Assembly: GCF_024459955.1 (NCBI RefSeq)
Contig: NZ_JANFXK010000004.1
Coordinates: 62,001-126,000, forward strand
Source of the DNA: Anaerovorax odorimutans
GTDB lineage: Bacteria > Bacillota > Clostridia > Peptostreptococcales > Anaerovoracaceae
Length of the DNA: 64,000 nucleotides
Direction: 5' to 3'
Shown here: piece by piece, positions 24,728-35,880 of the stretch
How the letters are laid out: each line of letters begins with the position of its first letter
Position numbering within the stretch: position 1 is the stretch's first letter
Position numbers and translations under genes: made by a program
The notes under the pieces: generated by a model
Told to the model about the DNA's origin: nothing
The model's input: the letters and a program-made list of their open reading frames with translations, nothing else
The model's database searches: none

Positions 24728-26650
24728 CTATTCTCTTTCTAACGGTAATGTTAATTGCAATATCTCATCTACAGAATCTTCTTCATCTACAATTTGAATT
24801 TCATCTTCACATTCTTCCAATTCACCTAAATTTTCTTCATCTAATATATTAGATCGCAACGTTTTTAATATGTTTTCCATTTCGACAGAAACATCTCTTT
24901 CTTCCATTGCTTCTAATATATCTTCTTTATTAAGATTTAGCTTTATTTCATTGTTTAACCAATAAAAAATTTGCTTTAACGTTTCCTTTCCCATTCCGAC
25001 CTTTTTATAAGCTTCGCCATCAATAATTTCCTCATAACTCCTTCTAATTCGCTCTGCTTCGCTCTTTACCTCGTTATTATTTCTATATTGATGCAAATTT
25101 AAAATTAAACTTGCTTTGAAAATACTATCTTCCAAGTTATCATCATATTTATACCTTGACATTATTATTGTATTTTTCAAGAACTCGTATATCTTATTTT
25201 CAATTTGTTCTACGGTTGGTATATTATATCCTGGAAACTTTTTACATAATGCTCTATGTATCAATTCTCCATTTAAAATATAATTTTCCACCTCATACTT
25301 TTCTAATAAGTATAACTTAACTTCTTTTTTCTCTCCATATTCAATTAGTTTTTGTCTCCATTCATCAGATAAGCCATCACTATCACGAATAAAGATAATC
25401 TCAATATCCTTATTCAAAAAATCCTTCAGCAACGGTTTAATTTGAAAGGGCATTTTATCATCTTTGCTTCTCCCTTTATGTATTGATACTGTATTAGCTC
25501 CATAAAATACTTTTGTACCCAAAATTTTATCTATAGTTTCCCATACTTCAATATTAGCATCTTCTATAAACACCATCTTCCCACTAATAACAGATTTTGC
25601 CAACTCATAATTATCTAGTTGTGCAATACTCTCTTCAACCTCTTCCTCAACTGATAATGGCTTACAAATCAAATTATTGGTCGATATTGGGACAACACTA
25701 GACGGTCTTACAGATTTAATTATTGCCGCGGAATGGGTTGATATAATTATTTGTATACCCAGCTCTTTTTGAATTTTTTGTAATGATTTAGCCAATGCTA
25801 TTTGCATATTAGGATGTAAATGCGCATCCGGCTCATCTAGTAGAACCACTTTACAATCATCAGGGCATACAGTATAAATAGGTGCTAAAATCTGTAGTAC
25901 CTGCATAAATCCACTTCCTGATGAGTTAAAATCAAACGTAATTTTTTCATCTTCAAACTTTTCACTATAGGCAGCTTTAACAAACATGTCTTTTTGTTCA
26001 TTGAATTCAACATCATCTAGATAAAAGCTAAAATCATCAACTAATCTATCCCTTAATTTATTATAGTTTTCAATGTTATTCTTTTTCAAGTCCAGTACAA
26101 GATTTCTAATAACTGCGCTGACATTCCCTGATGATAAATGTTGCCTTATATTTACCGGAAAAGACCTTTGCTCCGTTTCCTGTAGACCAACAAATCCTGA
26201 AATTAAAAGAGGTGTAAAATCATATATTGTTGGGGCATTTTCCAAGTCGTTAGCTGTTGATAAACATTTTAGGTTAAATCCTCCAAACAATGAAGATACC
26301 TGTAACTTATAAATATTTTTTTTGTCATCTGTTAATTCAATTATTGCACCAAATGTCCTATTGCTTTTTCTACTTTGCCGAGATATTTTTCCATAATATA
26401 ATTCTCTAAAATCTGCAATATTTATTCCGGGTAGTGTTGTTGCTCCAATACCTTTTACCTTTGGAGTCGCTTTACCACCTTTAAGCGTGATTAAACCACT
26501 TTTAGCAAAAGTGTTTAATGATAAATTTATTGCTTGTATAACTGTCGTTTTACCACAACTATTTTCTCCCATCATTACTGTAAATGGTTTTAGCAGGACT
26601 TCATTATTTTTAAATTTTTTAAATCTTAAGAGTTTCACTTTCGTAATCAT
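24728..26650 (-). CDS. OLD-family ATP-dependent nuclease (AAA ATPase plus TOPRIM)
   Basis: A 640-residue protein. The N-terminal ABC-like ATPase has Walker A GENSCGKTT (about 28-36), signature SGSGFMQVL and Walker B VVLLDEPDAHLHP followed by a switch His in IISTHSAAI. The middle holds a TOPRIM-like nuclease domain with Glu in VFIEDANIEV and the DxD in FIRDSDGL. The tail is acidic (EELEECEDEIQIVDEEDSVDE). This is the architecture of OLD nucleases, which act in phage exclusion and in systems such as Gabija. I chose ATG 26650 with AGAAGG 7 nt upstream. No UvrD-like partner is adjacent, so it may be a stand-alone OLD protein. It is AT-rich like the surrounding island. Confidence 0.85.
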   Translation of the reverse strand: MITKVKLLRFKKFKNNEVLLKPFTVMMGENSCGKTTVIQAINLSLNTFAKSGLITLKGGKATPKVKGIGATTLPGINIADFRELYYGKISRQSRKSNRTFGAIIELTDDKKNIYKLQVSSLFGGFNLKCLSTANDLENAPTIYDFTPLLISGFVGLQETEQRSFPVNIRQHLSSGNVSAVIRNLVLDLKKNNIENYNKLRDRLVDDFSFYLDDVEFNEQKDMFVKAAYSEKFEDEKITFDFNSSGSGFMQVLQILAPIYTVCPDDCKVVLLDEPDAHLHPNMQIALAKSLQKIQKELGIQIIISTHSAAIIKSVRPSSVVPISTNNLICKPLSVEEEVEESIAQLDNYELAKSVISGKMVFIEDANIEVWETIDKILGTKVFYGANTVSIHKGRSKDDKMPFQIKPLLKDFLNKDIEIIFIRDSDGLSDEWRQKLIEYGEKKEVKLYLLEKYEVENYILNGELIHRALCKKFPGYNIPTVEQIENKIYEFLKNTIIMSRYKYDDNLEDSIFKASLILNLHQYRNNNEVKSEAERIRRSYEEIIDGEAYKKVGMGKETLKQIFYWLNNEIKLNLNKEDILEAMEERDVSVEMENILKTLRSNILDEENLGELEECEDEIQIVDEEDSVDEILQLTLPLERE

Positions 26651-27231
26651 AATATTACCTTCTTCCATTGTACTTAAATGTGATGTTATCATCACACAAT
26701 TGATTATTCTATGTTCAAGCAGTTCTATCAAGCCATTTATCTTCAAATTTTATTCTATCAAAGTTAAAAGCCATAGCCGTAGAGCCTTCTCGTTTATTCT
26801 ATAAAGATTATACAAGAATACACATAAAAAATCAAAATTTTATATACCTTTATTAATGTCAAGCTATTATGTAATTTTCTTACATGAAGCCATTCTTCCA
26901 GTACAAGATTAAATCCTGTTTGACATTATCACACATTAAAGCATATCGCACATAATCGAGAAAATATTTGGCAGCGTATTTGTATCCGTTAATGGTTGTG
27001 CCCAATAAGTTCTTTATTTTATACTGTCGTAAATGTATCTCAGTCAAACTTTTATATCCAAAGAATCCTCGCTAAATGTTTTTCTTTCTCTTTCTTCCCC
27101 TCATTAAAAAGGTCCTCGGAATTGCACAGCCAGTCCTCATCTAACCTGTCTGCCATTTTGATTTGCCTTGTCGGAAATAAGTGCGCATATCACAATGTAG
27201 CTATCTAGACACATATTAAGGCGTACGTATG
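26651..27231. other. AT-rich region upstream of the OLD-type gene
   Basis: Besides the decayed reading frame at 26880-27156 this region holds no gene I can support. It is very AT-rich with several weak TATAAT-like boxes on both strands. Confidence 0.5.
26880..27156 (-). pseudogene. decayed gene of unknown function
   Basis: On the minus strand an ATG at 27156 starts MADRLDEDWLCNSEDLFNEG, which stops after 34 codons. In another frame about 63 codons then stay open (for example NGYKYAAKYFLDYVRYALM) until TAA at 26880. The composition of both pieces is protein-like, and one frameshift would join them. I do not recognise the family. Confidence 0.35.
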
Positions 27232-27913
27232 ATGACGATAGGTGATAGAATCAAATATTTTCGTAAGAAACAGTATATAACACAAAATAAACTTGCGGAA
27301 CCATCCGGTATTTATCCTGTTTTGATTCGTAAATATGAAACGAACAAAATGATTCCACAGGACCCACAGCTAACAAATTGCATAGGATTTAAAAGTCAAT
27401 GTGATTGTATTAACCGCGTATATATTCCCAAAATGCACTTTGATACTGTGGGAGATGTAATGGGTGTGCTCATGCTTCTTTTGAGTACCAGTATTATTGA
27501 AATGACTTGCGACAAATCTCCTAAGGGGGGGTGATCCTTAAGGCTGTTGAAATTAAACCACATTCTATTTTTTCATCATTTCTAGGGTTAGCGCCAACAT
27601 CGAATACGAACAGCAAAAACGTTTGAATGATTTTATTACTCAAATCACTCATCAACCAATGACCGGTGATTTAGTTGCTTGGTATGAAAATCGGAATGAC
27701 TATTATGAACTATTATCCCCTACTGCTTATAAGGATATTAAAGCGCCGGATTTGGAGTTGTACAGATGCAAAGCGTTAAAAGAAAGCCAGGAAAACTAGC
27801 TTCAGTTTGACAGATTGCCCTTTGAAGAAATGTTAAAACGTAGTCTGGAAATACACGCCTCTGAGAGGGATACGGTTATTAACAGGGCTAAAAACAGATG
27901 CCAGATTATATGA
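27232..27913 (+). pseudogene. decayed XRE-family regulator
   Basis: The N terminus reads MTIGDRIKYFRKKQYITQNKLA and then IRKYETNKMIPQ, the shape of an XRE helix-turn-helix regulator, followed by a region ending VGDVMGVLMLLLSTSI. The frame closes at 27533. Downstream, a second frame stays open for about 60 codons (YEQQKRLNDFITQI), meets TAG at 27797 and continues in frame to TGA at 27911 (FDRLPFEEMLKRSLEI). The three pieces fit one ancestral gene with at least one frameshift and one nonsense change. It closes the accessory island on the right. Confidence 0.6.
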
Positions 27914-27965
27914 ATCCTGAAAAGAGTAAAGAGAGAGGAAATGAAAAATTGTACTCAAAGCACAT

Positions 27966-28009
27966 AAAAAAATCCCACAAACCCGCATAATTGCTAGATT
28001 CGTGGGATT
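27966..28009 (-). terminator. guaA terminator
   Basis: AATCCCAC pairs with GTGGGATT across a 23-nt loop, with a T-run following on the minus strand, right after the guaA stop. Confidence 0.75.
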
Positions 28010-28016
28010 CATTTTT

Positions 28017-29561
28017 CTATTCAAACTCAATCGTCCCCGGCGGCTTGCTCGTAATATCATACATTACCCGGTTCACATGACTGACCTCATTAACAATCCT
28101 GCTGGTCACCTTCTGCAGCACCTCCCAAGGGATCTGCGCCGCTTCCGCCGTCATAAAGTCAATGGTATTCACCGCACGCAGCGCAATGGCATAATCATAA
28201 GTCCGTTCATCGCCCATAACGCCTACCGACCTCATATTGGTCAGCGCCGCAAAATACTGGCCGATATCACGCGCAATTCCCGCTGCCGCGATCTCTTCAC
28301 GATAAATCGCATCGGCATCCTGCACAATCTTGACCTTTTCCGCCGTAACCTCGCCAATAATCCGAATTCCCAATCCAGGACCAGGGAATGGCTGACGGAA
28401 CACCAGGTGCTCCGGAATTCCCAGCTCCAGACCTGCCTTGCGGACCTCATCCTTAAACAGGTCCCGCAGCGGCTCGATAATCTCTTTGAAATCCACATAA
28501 TCAGGAAGTCCGCCTACATTGTGATGGGACTTAATGACCGCTGACTCGCCGCCAACGCCGCTTTCCACCACGTCCGGATAAATGGTTCCCTGTACCAGGA
28601 AATCCACCTTGCCGATCTTTTTCGCTTCCTCTTCAAAGACGCGGATAAACTCCTCGCCGATAATCTTTCGCTTGCGTTCCGGCTCAGTGACCCCGGCCAG
28701 CTTGGAATAAAAACGATCCTGTGCGTTGACCCGGATAAAGTTCAAATCATACGGGCCTGACGGGCCGAAAACTTCCTCAACCTCATCGCCCTCGTTTTTA
28801 CGCAGAAGACCATGATCCACAAAGACACAGGTCAATTGTGAGCCGATGGCTTTGGACAGCATAACTGCCGCCACCGAAGAGTCCACGCCGCCGGACAGCG
28901 CGCACAGAACCTTGCCGTTACCCACCTTCTCGCGAATCGCTTCAATGGAAGTCTCAACAAAGGAATCCATTCTCCAGTCGCCTTTGCAGCCGCAGACGTT
29001 GTACACAAAATTGGACAGCATCTTGGTTCCTTCCACCGTATGGAGCACTTCCGGGTGGAATTGGAGGGAGTACAGTCCCTTTTCCGGCATTTCGGCCGCT
29101 GCAACCGGACAGTCGGAAGTATGGGCAGTCACCGTAAATCCCGGAGCTGCCTGCTCAATATAGTCATTGTGGCTCATCCAGCAAACCGTCTTTCCTGACA
29201 CGTCCGTAAACATTTTCGAAGTCCGATCCACTGTCACCTCAATCTTGCCGTATTCACGGACCGGAGCCTTGCACACATGTCCGCCCAGAAGGTGCATCAT
29301 CAGCTGCGAACCATAACAGATTCCCAAAATTGGAATTCCCAATTCGAACAGCTCCCTGGTATAAGTCGGAGAATCCGGCTCATAGGCACTGTTGGGCCCG
29401 CCGGTCAGGATAATGCCCTTTGGATTCATCGCTTTGATTTCTTCAATATCTCTTTTATAGGAATAGATTTCGCAGTACACATTGCACTCACGCACGCGCC
29501 GGGCAATCAGCTGATTGTACTGCCCGCCGAAATCCATAACAATTATTTTTTCATGTTCCAT
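28017..29561 (-). CDS. guaA: GMP synthase (glutamine-hydrolysing)
   Basis: Converts XMP to GMP with ATP and glutamine in purine synthesis. The 514-residue chain has the class I amidotransferase domain first (nucleophile in GICYGSQ, His/Glu in QFHPEV), then the ATP-pyrophosphatase domain with the P-loop LSGGVDSS and the C-terminal dimerisation domain ending PPGTIEFE, the family's standard end. Length and motifs are complete. It follows guaB by 121 nt on the same strand, so the two finish the guanine branch together. Confidence 0.98.
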   Translation of the reverse strand: MEHEKIIVMDFGGQYNQLIARRVRECNVYCEIYSYKRDIEEIKAMNPKGIILTGGPNSAYEPDSPTYTRELFELGIPILGICYGSQLMMHLLGGHVCKAPVREYGKIEVTVDRTSKMFTDVSGKTVCWMSHNDYIEQAAPGFTVTAHTSDCPVAAAEMPEKGLYSLQFHPEVLHTVEGTKMLSNFVYNVCGCKGDWRMDSFVETSIEAIREKVGNGKVLCALSGGVDSSVAAVMLSKAIGSQLTCVFVDHGLLRKNEGDEVEEVFGPSGPYDLNFIRVNAQDRFYSKLAGVTEPERKRKIIGEEFIRVFEEEAKKIGKVDFLVQGTIYPDVVESGVGGESAVIKSHHNVGGLPDYVDFKEIIEPLRDLFKDEVRKAGLELGIPEHLVFRQPFPGPGLGIRIIGEVTAEKVKIVQDADAIYREEIAAAGIARDIGQYFAALTNMRSVGVMGDERTYDYAIALRAVNTIDFMTAEAAQIPWEVLQKVTSRIVNEVSHVNRVMYDITSKPPGTIEFE

Positions 29562-29682
29562 GGAAATTTCTCCTTAAAGTAAATTCAACAAGTTTCCTGT
29601 ATCTCGATTGTTTTGACAGCTAAAAATTGACCTCAAACTTTTTGTATCCATTTGCCGCAGCCACCGGGCCGATAAAGCTCTG

Positions 29683-31194
29683 CTATCTCAGGTTGCTGCT
29701 GTTGGAGGTGTCTTTCAAAATAACATCGTGGGCGCCGCCCTCTACCAGGCTGGTTGCCGAAACGATGGTCATCTTTGCGTTTTTCTGCAGCTCCGGAATG
29801 GAAAGCGTCCCGCAGTTGCACATAGTAGATTTCACCTTCTGCAGGGAGTAGCGAACATTGTCGCTGAGCGCGCCTGCGTATGGAACGTAGGAATCCACGC
29901 CCTCTTCAAAGGAAAGCTTGCTGTCGCCACCCATGTCGTAACGCTGCCAGTTGCGGGCACGGTTGGAACCCTCGCCCCAGTATTCCTTCACGTAGTTTCC
30001 GTTGATGTTCAGCTTGTTGGTCGGAGACTCATCGAATCTGGAGAAGTATCTGCCCAGCATGATGAAGTCAGCGCCCATAGCGAGAGCCAGCGTCATATGA
30101 TAATCGTAAACGATTCCGCCGTCGGAACAGATCGGAATGTAAACGCCCGTCTTTTCGTAATACTCGTTTCTGGCCTGGGCCACTTCAATTACAGCGCTGG
30201 CCTGACCGCGGCCGATGCCCTTCTGCTCTCTGGTGATGCAGATGGAACCGCCGCCAATACCGATCTTAATAAAATCAGCGCCGGCTTCTGCCAAATAGTT
30301 GAAACCGTCTTTATCGACAACGTTTCCTGCGCCGATCTTAACCGAATCGCCGTATTTCGCACGAACAAAGTCGAGGGTATCCTTCTGCCATTCGGAAAAC
30401 CCTTCGGAAGAGTCGATACAGAGCACGTCCGCGCCTGCATCAACAAGGGCCGGAATACGTTCCGCATAGTCCCTGGTGTTAACGCCTGCGCCGACCATGT
30501 AGCGCTTGTGCTCATCCAGCAGTTCATTTGGATAAGCTTTATGTGTATCGTAATCCTTTCTGAACACAAAGTGGGTCAGCCTCTGGTTATCATCAATAAC
30601 CGGCACGGTGTTCAGCTTATTGTCCCACAGAACATCGTTGGCTTCGGAAAGAGTAGCCCCTTCTTTTACATAAATAAGCTTTTCAAAAGGTGTCATAAAT
30701 TCCTTAACCTTTGTTTCCAGAGACATTCTGCTGATTCGATAGTCTCTGCTGGTGATAATTCCCACCAGTTTGCCTTCCGCGGTTCCGTCCTCTGTAACGG
30801 CTGTTGTGGAATGGCCTGTCCGCTTTTTCAGTTCCAGCAGTTCACCCAGAGTCTGGTCGGGACGGATGTTGGCATCGCTGGTCACAAAACCAGCTTTATG
30901 ACTCTTCACCCTGCGGATCATCGCCGCCTGATTCTCAATCGTCTGGGAAGCAAAGATGAAGGAAATGCCCCCCTCCTTTGCCAGCGCAACGGCCAGCTTG
31001 TCATCGGATACCGCCTGCATGATCGCGGAAACAAGAGGAATTTTCATCTTTATGGAAGCTTCCTCACCTTTTTTAAATTTAACGACCGGGGTGGCAAGGC
31101 TCACATTGTCAACCCTGCATTCCTTTGAGGAATAGCCCGGTACCAGTAAATACTCGCTGAATGTCCTTGATGGTTCATTGAAATATACTGCCAT
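29683..31194 (-). CDS. guaB: IMP dehydrogenase, Tritrichomonas-like type
   Basis: Oxidises IMP to XMP with NAD, the first step to GMP. The 503-residue barrel has two CBS domains inserted (about 100-220), the catalytic Cys in [18 protein letters not shown] and the mobile-flap Arg-Tyr in [13 protein letters not shown]. These loops differ from ordinary bacterial GuaB (GPGSICTTR...GVGVPQ; YRGMGS) and match, as I remember it, the IMP dehydrogenase of the protist Tritrichomonas foetus, also 503 residues. AAAGGAGGG precedes the ATG. It follows a VanY-like gene by only 23 nt and leads to guaA. Confidence 0.96.
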   Translation of the reverse strand: MAVYFNEPSRTFSEYLLVPGYSSKECRVDNVSLATPVVKFKKGEEASIKMKIPLVSAIMQAVSDDKLAVALAKEGGISFIFASQTIENQAAMIRRVKSHKAGFVTSDANIRPDQTLGELLELKKRTGHSTTAVTEDGTAEGKLVGIITSRDYRISRMSLETKVKEFMTPFEKLIYVKEGATLSEANDVLWDNKLNTVPVIDDNQRLTHFVFRKDYDTHKAYPNELLDEHKRYMVGAGVNTRDYAERIPALVDAGADVLCIDSSEGFSEWQKDTLDFVRAKYGDSVKIGAGNVVDKDGFNYLAEAGADFIKIGIGGGSICITREQKGIGRGQASAVIEVAQARNEYYEKTGVYIPICSDGGIVYDYHMTLALAMGADFIMLGRYFSRFDESPTNKLNINGNYVKEYWGEGSNRARNWQRYDMGGDSKLSFEEGVDSYVPYAGALSDNVRYSLQKVKSTMCNCGTLSIPELQKNAKMTIVSATSLVEGGAHDVILKDTSNSSNLR

Positions 31195-31217
31195 CTTTAC
31201 CCTCCTTTAAAACGTTT

Positions 31218-31973
31218 TTATACTTCTCCCAAATATTCTTCGAGAGTAACTTTCTGTTCATAGATCTCTTTTGCCGCGTCCTCGCCCACATAGCGGATAT
31301 GCCACGGCTCATATTCATAGCCTGTAATATCTTCCTTATCCTTTGGATAGCGAATAATAAAGCCATATTTGTGCGCGTTCTTCGCCAGCCATTTTCCCTC
31401 CTTGGTCGAGCCGTAGGCCTGCTCCAGATTGTAGTCCACCGAAGGCGATGAAACATCTGCGCAAAGACCGCTCTGATGTTCACTGTATCCCGGTTTGGCG
31501 CTGTATTGCTCCGCTGTGTATTTCCCATCCTTGTTTACATACGTCTCATAGAGCGATTTCTGATAAGAGTACGGGCGAAAACCACTGGTCAATTTAATCG
31601 TATGACCCTGTTTTTTCGCAGCCTTTGCCAGGCTGTTAAAAGCCGATGCCGCCGTTTTTCGCAGCTTTTGATACTGCGATTCCCGCGACGCAACAGCGTA
31701 TTTAACTTTTTTTAAATCCCCCGGTTCATAATCCTTTCCAAGCCCATGAGTCTTATTGACAAGAACCAGATATTCCGAAGACTTGTCCACTGCCGGCGGC
31801 TGTGTCTGAGTGGTAGCTTCAGTCGGTGGAATCGTTGCGCTTACCTGCGCGTCCCCTTCCCCTACCTCTTCATGAACATAGGGCGCCAGCAGAAAATAGA
31901 ATCCGGAAAACACCAGCAGCATCAATATGGCAACAGCAAGCCTGAGCGTAGGTTTTTTCCTGTTCTTAACCAT
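31218..31973 (-). CDS. VanY-like D-alanyl-D-alanine carboxypeptidase
   Basis: A 251-residue membrane-anchored peptidase acting outside the cell on peptidoglycan precursors or stem peptides. Residues 11-32 form the signal anchor, a Thr/Gln-rich linker follows, then the M15 zinc-peptidase domain with SGFRPYSYQ, EHQSGLCADVS (His and Asp ligands) and EPWHIRYVG (Glu and the third His ligand). It lacks vanR/vanS-type neighbours, so it is a housekeeping cell-wall enzyme rather than a glycopeptide-resistance gene. It stands immediately upstream of guaB on the same strand and may share its transcript. Confidence 0.88.
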   Translation of the reverse strand: MVKNRKKPTLRLAVAILMLLVFSGFYFLLAPYVHEEVGEGDAQVSATIPPTEATTQTQPPAVDKSSEYLVLVNKTHGLGKDYEPGDLKKVKYAVASRESQYQKLRKTAASAFNSLAKAAKKQGHTIKLTSGFRPYSYQKSLYETYVNKDGKYTAEQYSAKPGYSEHQSGLCADVSSPSVDYNLEQAYGSTKEGKWLAKNAHKYGFIIRYPKDKEDITGYEYEPWHIRYVGEDAAKEIYEQKVTLEEYLGEV

Positions 31974-32118
31974 TTATTTCCCCTTTTTCTTACTCAAAAC
32001 TATATTAACATATTTTATAATAAATTACCCTCTTTTACAAATAAAATTTCCCTCTTTTCTCTGACTTCATTGAAATAATCCTTGTTAAGAATATCCTTTG
32101 TAAAAACATCCGCACTCC

Positions 32119-32168
32119 AAAAAAAGCTGTTGCCCGAAACTTTCTAAAGTCCCGGGCACAGCTTTTTT
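32119..32168 (-). terminator. ferritin gene terminator
   Basis: AAAAAAGCTG(T)TGCCCG pairs with CGGGCACAGCTTTTTT, with one bulge and a T-run on the minus strand. Confidence 0.85.
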
Positions 32169-32185
32169 GTTCTTTAAACGTTCTT

Positions 32186-32698
32186 TTACAGGGTCAGCGA
32201 AGGCGCATTGTAAGTTCTTGCCGCCAGCTCGCTGTCCAGCATATACAGTCCTTTGGCATCGGTGCCGAAGAGTTCAAATTTGCGGACCAGGCTGTCAGCA
32301 GTATCCTCTTCCTCAGCCTGCTCTTTTACGAACCAATCGAGGAACTGCATGGTACGAAAATCTTTATCCTGATAAGCCGCGTCATAGATATTGTGGATCA
32401 GGCCTGTCACATAGCGTTCGTGCTCCGCGCCTGTCTTCAAAGGATCGATAAACTCTTTAAATTCCTTATCCGGCTTTGCGATAGCCTCCAGCGTTACGGA
32501 TTCGCTGTTCTGCTGCAAATATTCCATAAACAGCATTGCGTGATCCCGCTCTTCCTGAGCCTGCACCTTGTACCAGTTATAAAATCCGTCCAGATTTTCA
32601 TCTTTATAGTAATTCGCCATATCCAGATACAGATAAGCGGAATAAAACTCTTTGTTTACTTGATCGTTTAATAATTCTACTACTTTTTTCGATAACAT
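32186..32698 (-). CDS. ftnA: ferritin
   Basis: Iron-storage protein of 170 residues that builds a 24-subunit shell in the cytosol and oxidises ferrous iron. Visible ferroxidase ligands are Glu17 (NKEFYSAYLYL) and Glu50/His53 (QEERDHA), with further acids in helix C. It has its own leader, with AGGAGG before ATG, and its own terminator. It belongs with reverse rubrerythrin and Rex to the oxygen and iron management of an anaerobe. The symbol is by family resemblance only. Confidence 0.95.
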   Translation of the reverse strand: MLSKKVVELLNDQVNKEFYSAYLYLDMANYYKDENLDGFYNWYKVQAQEERDHAMLFMEYLQQNSESVTLEAIAKPDKEFKEFIDPLKTGAEHERYVTGLIHNIYDAAYQDKDFRTMQFLDWFVKEQAEEEDTADSLVRKFELFGTDAKGLYMLDSELAARTYNAPSLTL

Positions 32699-32831
32699 GT
32701 CGTATCCTCCTTATTTTGATAATAACCTTATTTTATATTTATACCACAGTTTTTCAAATTCTAACAGCTTTATTCTATGCAGCTCATATTCCGGCCGGCA
32801 CTGTCTTCTTTCATATTCCTAAAAAGGAAGA

Positions 32832-32852
32832 GCAGTCTGCTTAGCAGACTGC
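32832..32852 (-). terminator. hairpin after groEL
   Basis: GCAGTCTGC pairs with GCAGACTGC in a near-perfect palindrome, with a loosely T-rich stretch after it on the minus strand. Likely the groESL terminator. Confidence 0.6.
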
Positions 32853-32880
32853 CCGAAACTATTTTTTTGGAAATGTCAGA

Positions 32881-34524
<1,644 letters not shown>

Positions 34525-34543
34525 TCATTCCCTACCTTTCTTA

Positions 34544-34822
34544 TTATTCCACGGTTGCTAAAATGTCTCTCTGGTTTAAGATCGTGTATTCATCACCCTG
34601 ATATTTGATTTCTGTTCCCGCGTACTGGGAGAAGATTACAGTGTCTCCTGCTTTCAGCTCCATCTTTTCGTCTTCTGTTCCAGGTCCAACTGCAACGATC
34701 TCTGCCATCTGAGGCTTTTCCTTTGCCTGACCAGGCAGTACAATGCCACTGGCTGTCTTTTCTTCTGCTTCTAATCTTTTAATAACCACTCGTGCGCCCA
34801 AAGGCTTAATTCCAAAACTCAT
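34544..34822 (-). CDS. groES: co-chaperonin GroES
   Basis: Lid protein of the GroEL chamber, 92 residues, with the family's [13 protein letters not shown] start, the mobile loop ([18 protein letters not shown]) and the [14 protein letters not shown]-like end (here [16 protein letters not shown]). First gene of the heat-shock operon, about 50 nt behind the CIRCE element. Confidence 0.99.
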   Translation of the reverse strand: MSFGIKPLGARVVIKRLEAEEKTASGIVLPGQAKEKPQMAEIVAVGPGTEDEKMELKAGDTVIFSQYAGTEIKYQGDEYTILNQRDILATVE

Positions 34823-34869
34823 AGTTTCATCTCCTTCACTTTTATAGTTATTTTATTACTTCCAATTTG

Positions 34870-34896
34870 TTAGCACTCACTCTTTACGAGTGCTAA
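34870..34896. promoter_or_regulatory. CIRCE operator (HrcA-binding) of groESL
   Basis: TTAGCACTC, a 9-nt spacer, then GAGTGCTAA: a perfect consensus match. It sits between the promoter and groES, so HrcA should block transcription until heat shock. Confidence 0.98.
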
Positions 34897-34900
34897 CTAT

Positions 34901-34929
34901 AATTTAATACTTTCCGCCTCCATTGTCAA
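34901..34929 (-). promoter_or_regulatory. sigma-A promoter of groESL
   Basis: On the minus strand TTGACA, 17-nt spacer, TAAATT, ending four nt before the CIRCE element. Confidence 0.8.
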
Positions 34930-34973
34930 CAGGTTTTTTGGGTTTTTTGGTTAAAGTTTTTTTAAAGAAAGGA

Positions 34974-35014
34974 AAACGGCAGCCGGGCCGGTTGCTTTTG
35001 GCCTGCTGCCGTTT
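34974..35014 (-). terminator. terminator of the prepilin gene
   Basis: AAACGGCAGC pairs with GCTGCCGTTT around a 20-nt loop, just after the stop at 35029. Confidence 0.7.
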
Positions 35015-35028
35015 AAAAGTTCTATATC

Positions 35029-35823
35029 TTATTTTCTTTCCTTAAATTCATTGTCTTTTAAAAATTCGTTGATGAATCCTTTGACCCCGTCCTTTTGGCC
35101 GTTTTTATAGTCGTTTGCCTTTGAGATACTGATCCTTTTTCCACTTTCCGCCGAATAGATAACCCCGTCTATTTTTACGATATTCGCTTGCCACTGCCCA
35201 TGATGGTTACTCTCATACGCTATTGAGCTTGCAAAATAGATAACAGTACCATTACCCAGCATATAAGGCCGCCAATACATCGTACCTGAAAGCCCCGCCT
35301 TTTGCAAATCCGCATCACTGACCTTCGGCAGACTCCCATATTTGTTATATACGTTATCGATCAATGTGCCATCTGCCCAGGTCTTATTCCCTAAAGCCGC
35401 CATTTCCTGCTTCACAATGGCCTCGAACTTGCTAAACTCATCCTCCACGCACTTGCAGGTAAACTCGCCCCGATACCCCGCGCCGGACGGCACCAATCGA
35501 AACTCATAATCCTGATCATACACTGGGCACTTGATTTCTCCTTCATAATAACCATTATCCAGCATATACTTTGCTACATTAGTCCCAGTAATATGCACGA
35601 CTGCTGCTGTGGTCGTACAGCTCCTGATTTTCGGGTCGTAGTTGTACATGGCGATAAATTTCTGCTCCAGGTCACCCCGCTGAATCGCGCATCTGGTCTT
35701 TTCCGTCTTTTTAATATAGCCAATATAGGTTGGAACCAGGACCGCGGCCAGCACGGCTAAAATTACCAGCACCACGATCACTTCCACCAGCGTAAATCCT
35801 TTTCTGCATCTCTCCCTATTCAT
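35029..35823 (-). CDS. type IV prepilin-like protein
   Basis: A 264-residue protein with a class III (prepilin) signal: CRKGFTLVEVIVVLVILAVL, where the prepilin peptidase would cut after Gly and methylate Phe, and Glu at +5 is present. A hydrophobic helix to about residue 30 would form the pilus core. The globular part has Cys pairs and no family I recognise. I chose ATG 35823 because AAGGGGG precedes it; a longer start lacks a site. No other pilus genes are near, so this is an orphan pseudopilin whose assembly machine lies elsewhere. Confidence 0.85.
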   Translation of the reverse strand: MNRERCRKGFTLVEVIVVLVILAVLAAVLVPTYIGYIKKTEKTRCAIQRGDLEQKFIAMYNYDPKIRSCTTTAAVVHITGTNVAKYMLDNGYYEGEIKCPVYDQDYEFRLVPSGAGYRGEFTCKCVEDEFSKFEAIVKQEMAALGNKTWADGTLIDNVYNKYGSLPKVSDADLQKAGLSGTMYWRPYMLGNGTVIYFASSIAYESNHHGQWQANIVKIDGVIYSAESGKRISISKANDYKNGQKDGVKGFINEFLKDNEFKERK

Positions 35824-35880
35824 AATGCGCCCCCTTATTGCTGCGGAATCTTTATCTACAGAAAACATTCCGGTTTTATT

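Noticed and set aside
21532-26650. TIR-like protein and OLD-type nuclease as one two-gene defence operon
   Set aside because: They are 2 kb apart, separated by an IS3 element and a promoter of the TIR-like gene; a joint system cannot be claimed from this sequence.
24728-26650. Gabija system
   Set aside because: No UvrD-like GajB gene lies beside the OLD-type gene. The helicase at the window start is 21 kb away and of a different type.
31218-31973. Vancomycin-resistance locus because of the VanY-like gene
   Set aside because: No vanR/vanS, vanH, ligase or vanX genes are in the neighbourhood; it sits in front of guaB-guaA as a housekeeping cell-wall gene.
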